Assembly (NCBI RefSeq): GCF_001905795.1 | Contig: NZ_LIXJ01000016.1 | Location: forward strand, 136,411 to 200,410 | DNA length: 64,000 nt | Source: Streptomyces sp. CB01580 | GTDB lineage: Bacteria; Actinomycetota; Actinomycetes; Streptomycetales; Streptomycetaceae | Reading direction: 5' to 3' | Shown here: positions 25,227 through 34,224 of the stretch, piece after piece | Numbering within the stretch: the first letter of the stretch is position 1 | How the letters are laid out: each line of letters starts with the position of its first letter | Position numbers and translations under genes: made by a program | The notes under the pieces: generated by a model | Database searches by the model: none | The model's input: only the letters and a program-made list of their open reading frames with translations | Told to the model about the DNA's origin: nothing

Positions 25227-27860
25227 CTACTGGGGAGCCATCGTGTCCACGATGCCCGGGTTCTCCTTCATCCAGGCGCCGACGGCCTCCTTCTCATGAC
25301 CGGCGCCGTGCTTCTGGATCTCGTTCTCCAGTCCGGCGAGCTGGTCCTCGCTCAGCCTGAAGTCCTTGAACCACTTCGTCAGCCGCGGGTAGGTCTTCGG
25401 GAAGTCCTTGCTGGCGATGGTGTGCAGCCGGTCGCCGTCACCGAAGGCCTTCTCGGGGTCCTTCAGCTTGGTCAAGTCGAACTCGTTGTACGCCCAGTGC
25501 GGGGTCCACAGCAGGACCGCGATGGGCTCCTTCTTGGCGTACGCGCGCTTCAGCTCGGCCAGCATGCCGGGCGTCGAGGAGTCGACGACCTGGTACTCCT
25601 TGTCGAGGCCGTAGGTCGGCAGCACGTTCGTCTTGAGGTTCTCCATCGTGGCGGTGCCCGGCTCGATGCCGATGATCCGGCCCTTGAACCGCGAGGCCTT
25701 GCCCTTGAGGTCGGCGAGGGACTCGACGTCCTTCACGTAGGAGGGCACCGCGACCTCGATGGACGTCGGGCCGTACCAGGAACCGAGGTCGCTCAGCCGG
25801 GAACCGTACTTCTCCCAGTAGTTCTTCTGGGTGTACGGCAGCCAGCCGTCGAACTGCACGTCGATCTGGCCGCGGGACATCGCCGCGTACATCGGGCCGA
25901 CCTCGAACTGCTTGAGGTTGACCTTGTAGCCGCGCTCCTCCAGGACCGCCTTCCACAGATAGGTGGCGGCGATGTCCTCCTCCCAGGGGAACCAGGCGAC
26001 GTCGAGGGGGCGGGAGCGCTCGTCCTTGCCGTTCGCGCCCTCGGCCGCACCGGCCCCCGCCACGGGGGTCCACTTGTCGGCGGCGCCGGGGTTCGCTTCC
26101 AGCCAGGTGCGCACGGCCTTCTGCTCGTTGCCGGAGCCGGCCTTCTGGATCTCCGCCTCCAGACCGGTGAGCTGGTCCTCGGTCATCTTGAAGTTCTTCA
26201 GCCAGCGGCCGACCTCGGGGTGGTCGGCGGAGAAGCCCTTGCGGGCCAGGGTGTGGACGCCGTCGCCCTTGCCCCACAGACCCTTGGGGTCCTCGAGCTT
26301 GGTGAGCTCGAACTGGTTGTACGCCCAGTGCGGCGACCAGAGCGGGACGACGATCGGTTCCTTCTTGGCGTAGGCGCGCTTCAGCTCGGCCAGCATGGAC
26401 GGCGTGGAGCCGTCGACGACCTTGTACTCCTTGTCCAGGCCGTAGCCCGGCAGGATCTTCTCCTTGAGCAGGCCCATTTCGCCGGCGCTCGGCTCGATGC
26501 CGACGATCCGGCCCTTGAACTGCGACGCCTTGCCCTTGAGGTCCTCCAGGGACCGGACATCCTTCATGTACGCGGGGACGGCCAGCTCCAGCGAGGTGGG
26601 GCCGTACCAGGAGCCCAGGTCCTCCAGCCGGTCCTGGTACTTCTCCCAGTACTGGGCGTGGGTGACCGGGAGCCAGGAGTCGGTCTCGAAGTCGATCTGG
26701 CCGCCCGCCATGCCGGTGTACAGCGCCCCGGCCTCGTACTGCTCGACGTCGACCTGGTAGCCGCGCCGCTCCAGCATCTCCTTCCAGAGGAACGTGGAGG
26801 CGATGCCCTCGTCCCACGGGATGTATCCCATGCTGATCTTCTTGCCGGTGCCCGGCTTCGTGGCGTCGACGCCCGTGCCCTTGTCCGCGCCGCCGGAGCC
26901 GAAGAGGCCCATGCCGCCCGCGACGAGCGCGAGGACGACGACCCCGACGACCGCGACGACAGGCTGCGGGCGGTGGTTCCAGATCTTCAGTCCGCCGGCC
27001 ATGGCCTGCGCCTTGGCGACCGCCCGGCGGGCCAGTGGCGAGACCTCGCGGCCGAGCGCGCCGGTCATCCGGTCCAGGTACATGGCCACGATGACGATGG
27101 AGATGCCCGCCTCGAAGCCGAGGCCGACGTCGACGTTGCCGATGGCGCGGTAGACCGCGCCACCGAGGCCGCCGCCGCCGACCATGCCGGCGATGACCAC
27201 CATGGACAGGCCCAGCATGATGACCTGGTTGATGCCCGCCATGATCGTGGGCAGCGCCAGCGGCAGCTGCACCCGCAGCAGGGTGTTGCGCCGGGTGGTG
27301 CCGAACGCCTCGGCCGCCTCCACCAGCTCGCTGTCGACCTGGCGGATGCCCAGTTCGGTCATCCGGACGCCCGGGGGCAGCGAGAAGATGATGGTCGCGA
27401 TGATCCCGGGGACCACGCCGACGCCGAAGAAGATGACGCCGGGGATCAGATAGACCATGGCGGGCATGGTCTGCATGAAGTCCAGGACGGGCCGGGTCAC
27501 CGCGCTCACGGCCTTCGAGCGGGAGGCCCAGATGCCCAGCGGCACGGCCAGCACCAACGAGATGATGGTGGCCACGAGCACCAGCGTGACGGTGTCCATC
27601 GCCTCGTCCCACAGCTCGACGGAGTCGATGAGGGCGAAGCCCACGAAGGCGAGTACACCGGCGAGCAGGCCGCGCAGCCACCAGGCGATGACGGCGACAA
27701 TGCCCGCGAAGAGCAGCGGGGCGGGGGCGGAGAGCACGGCGGCTATGCCGTCGAACATGCCGCTGACGACCGAACTGATCGCGTCGAACAGCCAGGACAG
27801 ATGGGTCTGGAGCCAGTCGACGGCGGAGTCGACCCAGTCGCCGAGAGGAAGCCTAAACAC
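25227..27860 (-). CDS. Glycine betaine/proline ABC permease fused to two substrate-binding domains
   Basis: 877 residues. Residues 1-290 form the ProW/OpuAB-like permease with the coupling loop around EAAEAFG (181-187). An extra helix (about 301-320) anchors two tandem OpuAC-type receptor domains at about 341-595 and 619-877. Each has the ligand signature (MGYIPWDEGIAS; VAWFPWEEDIAA), a GSWYGPTS segment and a WAYNxFxLTKL segment. Two permeases per transporter would give four binding sites, an arrangement known for S. coelicolor. It imports compatible solutes under osmotic stress. It overlaps the ATPase gene by 8 bp. Confidence 0.95.
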   Translation of the reverse strand: MFRLPLGDWVDSAVDWLQTHLSWLFDAISSVVSGMFDGIAAVLSAPAPLLFAGIVAVIAWWLRGLLAGVLAFVGFALIDSVELWDEAMDTVTLVLVATIISLVLAVPLGIWASRSKAVSAVTRPVLDFMQTMPAMVYLIPGVIFFGVGVVPGIIATIIFSLPPGVRMTELGIRQVDSELVEAAEAFGTTRRNTLLRVQLPLALPTIMAGINQVIMLGLSMVVIAGMVGGGGLGGAVYRAIGNVDVGLGFEAGISIVIVAMYLDRMTGALGREVSPLARRAVAKAQAMAGGLKIWNHRPQPVVAVVGVVVLALVAGGMGLFGSGGADKGTGVDATKPGTGKKISMGYIPWDEGIASTFLWKEMLERRGYQVDVEQYEAGALYTGMAGGQIDFETDSWLPVTHAQYWEKYQDRLEDLGSWYGPTSLELAVPAYMKDVRSLEDLKGKASQFKGRIVGIEPSAGEMGLLKEKILPGYGLDKEYKVVDGSTPSMLAELKRAYAKKEPIVVPLWSPHWAYNQFELTKLEDPKGLWGKGDGVHTLARKGFSADHPEVGRWLKNFKMTEDQLTGLEAEIQKAGSGNEQKAVRTWLEANPGAADKWTPVAGAGAAEGANGKDERSRPLDVAWFPWEEDIAATYLWKAVLEERGYKVNLKQFEVGPMYAAMSRGQIDVQFDGWLPYTQKNYWEKYGSRLSDLGSWYGPTSIEVAVPSYVKDVESLADLKGKASRFKGRIIGIEPGTATMENLKTNVLPTYGLDKEYQVVDSSTPGMLAELKRAYAKKEPIAVLLWTPHWAYNEFDLTKLKDPEKAFGDGDRLHTIASKDFPKTYPRLTKWFKDFRLSEDQLAGLENEIQKHGAGHEKEAVGAWMKENPGIVDTMAPQ

Positions 27861-29004
27861 TGGCCACCTTCTTCGGGTTCTTGACGCCCTTCGCGTCGGC
27901 GGCCGGGGTCCGGACGTCCTGCGGGACCTCGGTGGGGCTCATCGGTTCGCCGAGGACGGCGAGCAGCCGGGCACGCGGCACGACGCCGACGAGTTCGCCC
28001 TCGGTGTCGGTGACGGCGACGGCGACCCCGCTGCGGGAGCAGGGGGTGAACAGCTCGATGATCGGCGTGGACTCGGTGACGGTGGCCGGGGCCGCGCGCA
28101 GCACGTCGTCCGGGGTACGCAGTTCCTCGCCGTCGTCCGTGCTGGTGCCCAGGACGGTGTGCGGCTCGGCCATGATGGCGCCCGCGGTGAGCACCCGGGT
28201 GCGGTCGACGTCCTGGGTGAAGGAGGCGACGTAGTCGTTGGCCGGGGTGACGAGGATGTCCTCGGCGGTGCCGAGCTGGACGATCCTGCCGTCGCGCATC
28301 ACGGCGATGCGGTCGCCGAGGCGCATGGCCTCGTTGAGGTCGTGGGTGATGAAGACGATGGTCTTCTTCAGGCGCTTCTGCAGTTCGAGCAGCTGGTCCT
28401 GCATGTCGCGGCGGATCAGCGGGTCGAGCGCGCTGAAGGACTCGTCCATCAGCAGCAGGTCGGCGTCGGTGGCCAGGGCGCGGGCCAGGCCGACACGCTG
28501 CTGCATGCCGCCGGACAGCTCGTCGGGCCAGGACTTCTCCCAGCCGGCGAGGCCGGTCAGCTCCAGCGCCTCGACGGCGCGCTTCTCGCGCTCGGCGCGC
28601 GGCACGCCCTGCACTTCGAGGCCGTACGCGGCGTTCTCCAGCACGCTCCGGTGGGGGAAGAGCGCGAAGTGCTGGAACACCATGCTGATCTTGGAGGAGC
28701 GGACGTGGCGCAGTTCGGCGGGGCTCAGGGCGGTCAGATCCTGGCCGTCGAACAGGACTCGTCCGGCTGTGGGCTCCAGAAGCCCGTTGAGCATGCGCAG
28801 CAACGTGGACTTTCCGGACCCGGACAGACCCATCACGACGAAGATCTGTCCCGGTTCCACGGTGAACGAGGCATCGATCACCGCTGCGGTCGTTCCGTCG
28901 GCGCGCAGCTCGTCGCGGTCGGCGCCGCCTTCGAGCTTTCGCACTGCTTGATCGGGTCGTCTACCAAACACCTTGTACAGGTGTTCGGCTTGCAGCCTTG
29001 ACAC
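27853..29004 (-). CDS. Glycine betaine/proline ABC transporter ATPase with CBS domain
   Basis: 383 residues. Walker A GLSGSGKST (59-67), signature DELSGGMQQRVGLARAL, Walker B LLLMDESFSALDP and H-loop VFITHDLNEAM are intact. The C-terminal third carries a CBS-type pair (VLTAGAIMAEPHTVL and GVAVAVTDTEGELVGVVPRARLL), which in OpuA senses ionic strength or c-di-AMP. GTG 29004 is favoured because GAGG lies 5 bases upstream; GTG 29010 is the alternative. First gene of a two-gene operon. Confidence 0.94.
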   Translation of the reverse strand: MSRLQAEHLYKVFGRRPDQAVRKLEGGADRDELRADGTTAAVIDASFTVEPGQIFVVMGLSGSGKSTLLRMLNGLLEPTAGRVLFDGQDLTALSPAELRHVRSSKISMVFQHFALFPHRSVLENAAYGLEVQGVPRAEREKRAVEALELTGLAGWEKSWPDELSGGMQQRVGLARALATDADLLLMDESFSALDPLIRRDMQDQLLELQKRLKKTIVFITHDLNEAMRLGDRIAVMRDGRIVQLGTAEDILVTPANDYVASFTQDVDRTRVLTAGAIMAEPHTVLGTSTDDGEELRTPDDVLRAAPATVTESTPIIELFTPCSRSGVAVAVTDTEGELVGVVPRARLLAVLGEPMSPTEVPQDVRTPAADAKGVKNPKKVASV

Positions 29005-29025
29005 ATACACCTCGCGCGTTGAACC

Positions 29026-29059
29026 GAAAAACGGTCTGCCACCCCCTCCGGCAGACCGT
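29026..29059 (-). terminator. Attenuator-like terminator in the ABC operon leader
   Basis: On the minus strand ACGGTCTGCC pairs with GGCAGACCGT (29031-29059) and runs into TTTTTCGG. It is only 22-27 bases before the ATPase start, with no minus-strand gene upstream. It would therefore stop the operon's own transcript unless read through. Confidence 0.55.
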
Positions 29060-29163
29060 GGAGCGGCGCGGATTCGGTCCGCACGGCACGTGCACTGGTT
29101 GAAATCGTTACGTGTTCCGCTCCGGCTGCGCGCCTGCCCCCACTTACACGAGCCAAACGCAAG

Positions 29164-29179
29164 AGTGATTCAGGTCACA
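29164..29179. promoter_or_regulatory. Crp-like palindrome
   Basis: AGTGATTCAGGTCACA: GTGA and TCAC around six bases fits the general CRP core and the streptomycete form GTG-N6-GNCAC. It lies between the divergent ABC operon and exonuclease gene. The rest of 29060-29317 shows only small hairpins. Confidence 0.45.
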
Positions 29180-29317
29180 TTCAAGCGGGGTATGGCATGC
29201 GCTCGGCCCGGGGGTGGGGGCGCCGTCGCCCCCCCTTCCGGGCACCCCGGCCCGCCCCTCGCCCCGCCGCCCACGCGGCCGACGGGCGGTGTCGGCGGGG
29301 TGCGGCATCATCGGGGT

Positions 29318-30241
29318 GTGACGCGACGACTCATGCTCCTGGACACCGCCTCCCTCTACTTCCGCGCCTACTTCGGGGTCCCCGATTCGGTGCGCGCGCC
29401 GGACGGGACACCGGTCAACGCCGTGCGCGGGCTGCTCGACTTCATCGCGCGCCTGGTGCAGGACCACCGCCCGGACGACCTGGTCGCCTGCATGGACGCG
29501 GACTGGCGTCCGCACTGGCGGGTGGAGCTGATCCCCTCGTACAAGGCGCACCGGGTGGCGGTCGAGACCGCCGAGGGCCTGCCCGACGAGGAGGAGACCC
29601 CCGACACCCTGGCCCCGCAGGTGCCGGTGATCGAGGACGTGCTGGACGCGCTGGGCATCGCCCGGGTCGGCGTCGCGGGCTACGAGGCGGACGACGTGAT
29701 CGGCACGCTCACCCGCCTGGCCACCGGGCCGGTGGACATCGTCACCGGCGACCGCGACCTCTACCAGCTGGTCGACGACGCCCGCGGCGTGCGGGTGCTG
29801 TACCCGTTGAAGGGGGTCGGCTCGCTCCAGCTCACCGACGAGACCTGGATGCGGGAGAAGTACGGGGTGGACGGTTCCGGCTACGCCGACCTGGCACTGC
29901 TGCGCGGCGACCCGAGCGACGGCCTGCCCGGGGTCCCCGGCATCGGCGAGAAGACCGCGGCGAAACTGCTGGACGCCTTCGGCGACCTGGCCGGGATCAT
30001 GGCCGCCGTCGACGAACCGTCCTCCCGGCTGACGCCCTCGCAGCGCAAGCGGCTCGACGAGGCCCGGGACTACGTGGCGGTCGCGCCGAAGGTGGTCCGC
30101 GTCGCCGGTGACGTACCGCTGCCCGCGTTCGACCCGGCGCTGCCCGCCGAGCCGCGCGATCCCGTCGCCCTGGAGGCCCTCGCGAAGCGCTGGGGGCTGG
30201 GGGGTGCCCTGCAGCGCCTGCTCTCCACACTGCACACCTGA
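29318..30241 (+). CDS. 5'-3' exonuclease (Pol I N-terminal/FEN type)
   Basis: 307 residues. A PIN-like nuclease domain with Asp residues in LMLLDTASLYFRAYFG, YEADDVIGTL and VTGDRDLYQLV is followed by a helix-hairpin-helix (GVPGIGEKTAAKLLDAFGDL) that binds DNA. It matches stand-alone flap/5' exonucleases that process Okazaki fragments or repair flaps alongside DNA polymerase I. GTG 29318 was chosen; ATG 29333 (MLLDTASL) is possible. Monocistronic. Confidence 0.9.
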   Translation: MTRRLMLLDTASLYFRAYFGVPDSVRAPDGTPVNAVRGLLDFIARLVQDHRPDDLVACMDADWRPHWRVELIPSYKAHRVAVETAEGLPDEEETPDTLAPQVPVIEDVLDALGIARVGVAGYEADDVIGTLTRLATGPVDIVTGDRDLYQLVDDARGVRVLYPLKGVGSLQLTDETWMREKYGVDGSGYADLALLRGDPSDGLPGVPGIGEKTAAKLLDAFGDLAGIMAAVDEPSSRLTPSQRKRLDEARDYVAVAPKVVRVAGDVPLPAFDPALPAEPRDPVALEALAKRWGLGGALQRLLSTLHT

Positions 30242-30248
30242 GATGCTA

Positions 30249-30266
30249 GCTTAGGTAAGCCTAAGC
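30249..30266. promoter_or_regulatory. Iron box (DmdR/IdeR-type operator)
   Basis: GCTTAGGTAAGCCTAAGC is an 18-bp dyad with seven-base arms containing the TTAGG...CCTAA core of actinobacterial iron boxes. It ends 23 bp before the siderophore-interacting protein start, so iron-bound DmdR would repress that gene. Confidence 0.85.
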
Positions 30267-30289
30267 AAATCGGATCAGGGGAGAACCTC

Positions 30290-31135
30290 GTGGCAGAGCG
30301 ACCGGCACGGCAGGCACCCAAGGCGCAGCGGGCAGAGGTCCTGCGCACCGAGCGGATCACCCCGCACATGGTGCGCGTCGTGTTCGGCGGTGACGGGCTC
30401 GCCGACTTCGAACTCGCCGGGTTCACCGACCACTACGTCAAGATCTGCTTCGCGCCCGAGGGCGCGGACTACCCGCACCCGTTCGACATGGCCCGCATCC
30501 GCGAGGAGCAGCCCCGGGAGCTGTGGCCCTCCTCCCGCGCCTACACCGTGCGTTCCTGGGATCCGGCCGCCCGGGAGCTGGCCGTCGACTTCGTGGTCCA
30601 CGGCGACGAGGGCCTCGCCGGGCCCTGGGCGCTGCGCGCGGTCCCGGGCCAGCAGGTGACGATGCTCGGTCCCGGCGGGGCCTATGTCCCGGACGCCGTG
30701 GCCGACTGGCACCTCCTGGCGGGCGACGAGAGCGCCCTCCCGGCCATCGCCGCCTCCCTGGAGCGGATGCCGGCGGGCGCGGTGGTGCACGCGTTCGTGG
30801 AGGTGGCGGACGCCTCCGAGGAGCAGAAGATCGTGACGCCGGACGGGGTCGAGGTGACCTGGCTGCACCGCGGGGAGCGCCGGGTCGGCGAGGCGCTGGT
30901 CGCCGCCGTCACGGAGCTGGAGTTCCCGCAGGGCGCCGTCCAGGCGTTCGTCCACGGCGAGGCGGGCTTCGTGAAGGAGATCCGCCGCCATCTGCGCCTG
31001 GAACGCGGGATCCCGCTCTCCCGGTTGTCGATCTCCGGGTACTGGCGGCTCGGCCAGAACGACGACGCCTGGCGCGCGGTCAAGCGCGAGTGGAACGCCC
31101 AGGTGGAGCGCGAACAGGAGAGCGCGGCGGCATGA
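30290..31135 (+). CDS. Siderophore-interacting protein (FAD-dependent ferric-siderophore reductase)
   Basis: 281 residues. The N-terminal FAD-binding beta barrel holds RAYTVRSWDP and VHGDEGLAGPWA; the C-terminal NAD(P)H-binding part holds LLAGDESALPAIAASLERMP, AFVHGEAGFVKEIRRHL and a final SGYWRLGQNDDAWR. Family members reduce Fe(III) in imported siderophores in the cytoplasm (ViuB/YqjH type). GTG 30290 follows GGGGAGA by 5 bases. It stands alone under the iron box; no siderophore synthesis or uptake genes are adjacent. Confidence 0.93.
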   Translation: MAERPARQAPKAQRAEVLRTERITPHMVRVVFGGDGLADFELAGFTDHYVKICFAPEGADYPHPFDMARIREEQPRELWPSSRAYTVRSWDPAARELAVDFVVHGDEGLAGPWALRAVPGQQVTMLGPGGAYVPDAVADWHLLAGDESALPAIAASLERMPAGAVVHAFVEVADASEEQKIVTPDGVEVTWLHRGERRVGEALVAAVTELEFPQGAVQAFVHGEAGFVKEIRRHLRLERGIPLSRLSISGYWRLGQNDDAWRAVKREWNAQVEREQESAAA

Positions 31136-31149
31136 GACCGCCCGCTCCC

Positions 31150-31179
31150 GTGTGCCCCCGGCTCCGGCCGGGGGCACAC
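31150..31179 (+). terminator. Terminator of the siderophore-interacting protein gene
   Basis: GTGTGCCCCCGGC (31150-31162) and GCCGGGGGCACAC (31167-31179) pair perfectly around a 4-base loop, 14 bp past the stop. Confidence 0.85.
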
Positions 31180-31484
31180 GCGCTTCCGGGGTGAGCGCGG
31201 CTGCCCCGCGTCGAACGGACCTGCGCCGGTACGGCCGCGAGGGGGACGCTCCGGCGGCCGACGGGCGCCCGGCCCGGCCACGTGGAAGGATCTCGCGCAC
31301 GCCCGGCCCCGAGCGTCCCACGCGGGACCGTCGCGCCCCGGCCCCGCTGCCGCACGGTCCCCCGGCCCGCGCCGTCGGCCTCCGGGCCCGCGCGCCTCGG
31401 CCCCGGTGACCCGTCGCACGGTCCCCGGGCCCGCGGCCCCCGGCCTCCCGGGCGTGCGAACGACGACGGAAAGGCGTACGTCCC
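31180..31484. other. Intergenic spacer, no gene seen
   Basis: GC-rich DNA between the terminator and the photolyase gene. Open frames here have no recognisable domain and look like compositional artefacts. The only signal is GGAAAGG near 31468, probably the photolyase ribosome binding site. Confidence 0.6.
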
Positions 31485-32921
31485 ATGCCGGTGTCCGTGG
31501 CACTCCTCACCTCCGATCTGCGGCTGCACGACAACCCGGTGCTGCGGGCGGCGGTACGCGACGCGGACGAAGTCGTCCCGCTCTTCGTGCGTGACAGCGG
31601 GATCCGGCGGGCCGGTTTCGACGCCCCCAACCGCCGGGCGTTCCTCGCGGACTGCCTCCACGACCTCGACGCGGGCCTGCGCCGCCGCGGCGGCCGGCTG
31701 GTCGTCCGGAGCGGCGACGCGGTGGCGGCCGCCCGTGCCGTGGTCGTGGAGACCGGCGCGCGCGAGCTGCACGTCGCGGCGGGCGTCAGCGGATACGCAC
31801 TGCGCCGCGAGGAGCGCCTGCGGACCGCGCTGGCGTCGGTCGGCTGCGCGCTGCACGTCCATGACGCGGTGGTCACCGCGCTCCCGCCGGGCCGGGTCTT
31901 TCCGGCGGGCCGGGACCATTTCGCGGTGTTCACGCCCTACTTCCGCCGTTGGGAGGCGACGGGGGTACGAGGTGTACTGCCCGCTCCCCGCGCGGTGCGG
32001 GTGCCGGAGGGAGTGCGGGGCGAGCCGTTGCCGCAGCGGAAGGAGGTGGCCGGGGTGTCGCCCGGACTCGCCACCGGCGGCGAATCGGTGGCGCGCCGGC
32101 TGCTGTCCGCCTGGGTGAACGGTCCGATGGACGCCTACGAGAGCCGCCATGACGACCTGTCCGCCGACGCGACGTCACATCTCTCCCCCTACCTCCACTT
32201 CGGCTGTCTCTCCGCGGCCGAGGCGGTCCACCGGGCGCGGCGACGCGGCGGCCCCGGCGCCGAGGCGTTCGTACGGCAGTTGGCCTGGCGGGACTTCCAC
32301 CACCAGGTGCTCGCCGCCCGCCCCGACGCCGCGCACGACGACTACCGCCCGCGCGGCGACCGCTGGCGTGCGGACGAGGACGGGACCGCCGCCTGGCGGG
32401 CCGGGCGCACCGGTTATCCGCTCGTGGACGCGGGGATGCGGCAACTGGCGCACGAGGGCTGGATGCACAACCGGGCGCGCCTGCTGACGGCGAGCTTTCT
32501 GGCCAAGACGTTGTACGTGGACTGGCGGATCGGCGCCGCGCACTTCCTGGACCTGCTGGTCGACGGCGATCTGGCGAACAATCAGCTGAACTGGCAGTGG
32601 GTGGCCGGCACGGGCACGGACACCCGGCCGAACCGTGTCCTCAACCCGGTGGTCCAGGGAAAGCGGTTCGATCCTCGGGGCGACTACGTGCGCCGCTGGG
32701 TCCCGGAGCTGGCCGGGCTGACGGGCGGCACCGTCCACGAGCCGTGGAAACCGGCCGCCCGGGATGCGGCGCCAGAGTACCCGGAGCCGATCGTGGACCT
32801 CGGCGAGGCGCGGACCCGCTTCGAACGGGCCCGCGACCTGCATCGCGGGCCGGTCGGCACCGGAGCGGAACGCCGCACCCGTACGCGCGGCCGGGGCCGC
32901 TCGGGGAAAGTGCGCGTGTAA
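31485..32921 (+). CDS. Deoxyribodipyrimidine photolyase (cryptochrome/photolyase family)
   Basis: 478 residues. The N-terminal Rossmann antenna domain (SVALLTSDLRLHDNPVLRAAV) is followed by the helical FAD domain with SHLSPYLHFGCLS, RQLAWRDFHHQVLAARP, MHNRARLLTASFLAKTL and LANNQLNWQWVAGTGTD, including the Trp and Asn residues of the flavin pocket, and a basic tail. It splits UV pyrimidine dimers using blue light. An interrupted ADP-ribosylglycohydrolase gene follows 27 bp downstream. Confidence 0.93.
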   Translation: MPVSVALLTSDLRLHDNPVLRAAVRDADEVVPLFVRDSGIRRAGFDAPNRRAFLADCLHDLDAGLRRRGGRLVVRSGDAVAAARAVVVETGARELHVAAGVSGYALRREERLRTALASVGCALHVHDAVVTALPPGRVFPAGRDHFAVFTPYFRRWEATGVRGVLPAPRAVRVPEGVRGEPLPQRKEVAGVSPGLATGGESVARRLLSAWVNGPMDAYESRHDDLSADATSHLSPYLHFGCLSAAEAVHRARRRGGPGAEAFVRQLAWRDFHHQVLAARPDAAHDDYRPRGDRWRADEDGTAAWRAGRTGYPLVDAGMRQLAHEGWMHNRARLLTASFLAKTLYVDWRIGAAHFLDLLVDGDLANNQLNWQWVAGTGTDTRPNRVLNPVVQGKRFDPRGDYVRRWVPELAGLTGGTVHEPWKPAARDAAPEYPEPIVDLGEARTRFERARDLHRGPVGTGAERRTRTRGRGRSGKVRV

Positions 32922-32948
32922 GGGGGCCGGTCCCCGTACGCTCCGGCC

Positions 32949-34138
32949 ATGGCCTCACGGAACCGACGGGATCGATCGCGGCGGCCGGTGGCCCCGCACC
33001 GGCCGGACCGGGTCGCGGGGGCGGTGGTCGGGTCGGCGGTCGGCGACGCCCTGGGCGCGCCGTTCGAGTTCGGCCCCGCCGGTGCGTACGCGGCCCGTTT
33101 CCCCGACGGCGTCGGCACGATGTGCGGGGGCGGCGGCTGGGAGCCGGGCGAGGCCACGGACGACACACAGATGGCCGTGCTGGTCGCCGAGTCCCTGCTG
33201 GAGAGGGGCGGCTTCGATCCGCCCGACCTCTTCGACCGGTTCCGCCGCTGGGCGGACGCCGGGCCGAAGGACATCGGCCTGCAGACCGAGGCCGTACTGA
33301 CGAGCGGCGACCGCTGGTGCTGTGGCCGGAAGGGTTTGCCGGGAAGCTCGCGGCGTCCGGTGCGGTGCATCGCAAGGCGGAGCATCGTCCGCGTACTGGA
33401 CGTACTCGGGTGATGCGACAACGCGGCGAGGTGCCGTGCCGGGCGTCGCGAGCCGGTGAACCTTTCCGGTCGCAGCACCAGGACCTCGCGGCGGCCCTGC
33501 ACTTCCAGGTCGAGGGGCGTGCCGCGGGCAACGGTTCGCTGATGCGGGCCGCCACGTCGGCGGTGTACTTCGCGCGTGCGGGACGGACGGCGACGATGGA
33601 CGCCGCCCGCCGGATCGCCGCGCTCACCCACGGCGACCCGGCCGCCTGGGAGGGCACCGCCGTCCTGCACGAACTCGTCCGGGTGGCGCTGGACGGCGAC
33701 GATCCGCTCACCGCCGTTCCGGACACGCTCGACCGCGTGCACGGCGATCACCGCGAGCGGTGGGCGGCCGTTCTCGCACCCGGCTGGCACCCGGGCGCGG
33801 CGACGGAGTTCAACGGGGCAGTGTGGCCGTGCCTGGGCACCGCGCTGTGGGCGCTGCGCACCACGCATGCGTTCGAGGACGCGCTGTCCGCCGCGGTCGA
33901 CGTGGGCGGGGACACGGACACGGTCGCTGCCGTGACCGGCGCGCTGGCGGGTGCCGTGTACGGGTACACCGCGATTCCGGCACGCTGGACCGAACCGCTG
34001 CACATTCCGCTTCCGGGGTTCGGGAACCGGGTGCTGCACACGGCCCATCTGGTCGCCCTGGCACAGCGGCTGGACGGCCGGGCGCCCAGCATGCGTTCCG
34101 CTTCTCCGGATGCCCACACACCCCAGAACTACACATAA
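32949..34138 (+). pseudogene. ADP-ribosylglycohydrolase gene disrupted by MITE copy A
   Basis: The 5' part encodes a DraG-like N-terminus (VVGSAVGDALGAPFEFG; metal motif EATDDTQMAVLV) up to GLQTEAVLTSGDRW. The 3' part resumes in another frame with DLAAALHFQVEGRAAGNGSL and ends with the second metal motif GGDTDTVAAVTGALAG. Removing 33318-33481 (164 bp: 162-bp element plus 2 bp) rejoins W and D in frame and leaves 1026 bp, a 341-residue enzyme. As it stands the first frame stops at 33411-33413. The intact protein would remove ADP-ribose from proteins or nucleic acid ends; here activity is presumably lost. Confidence 0.88.
33317..33478. mobile_element. MITE copy A, 162 bp
   Basis: Terminal inverted repeats start GTGCTGTGGCCGG and end CCGGTCGCAGCAC, about 21 of 26 bases matching. 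The flanks are CTGG/CCAG, decayed forms of CTAG. Its interior is nearly identical to copy B. It interrupts the ADP-ribosylglycohydrolase gene. No transposase is encoded, so it is non-autonomous. Confidence 0.85.
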
Positions 34139-34224
34139 GGGGCATATAAGAGCAGAATGGCAGAGCAGGCCGCTATCGCTCGGAAGGGGCGGCCAGGTCT
34201 GCAGGAGCGAAGGAGACGAACCCC

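Noticed and set aside
29060..29180. ydaO/c-di-AMP riboswitch before the betaine operon
   Set aside because: Stem-loops are present but the conserved ydaO core words were not found; only an attenuator is claimed.
31152..31409. Small plus-strand frame before the photolyase gene
   Set aside because: Low-complexity Pro/Arg composition, no ribosome binding site, overlaps spacer sequence.
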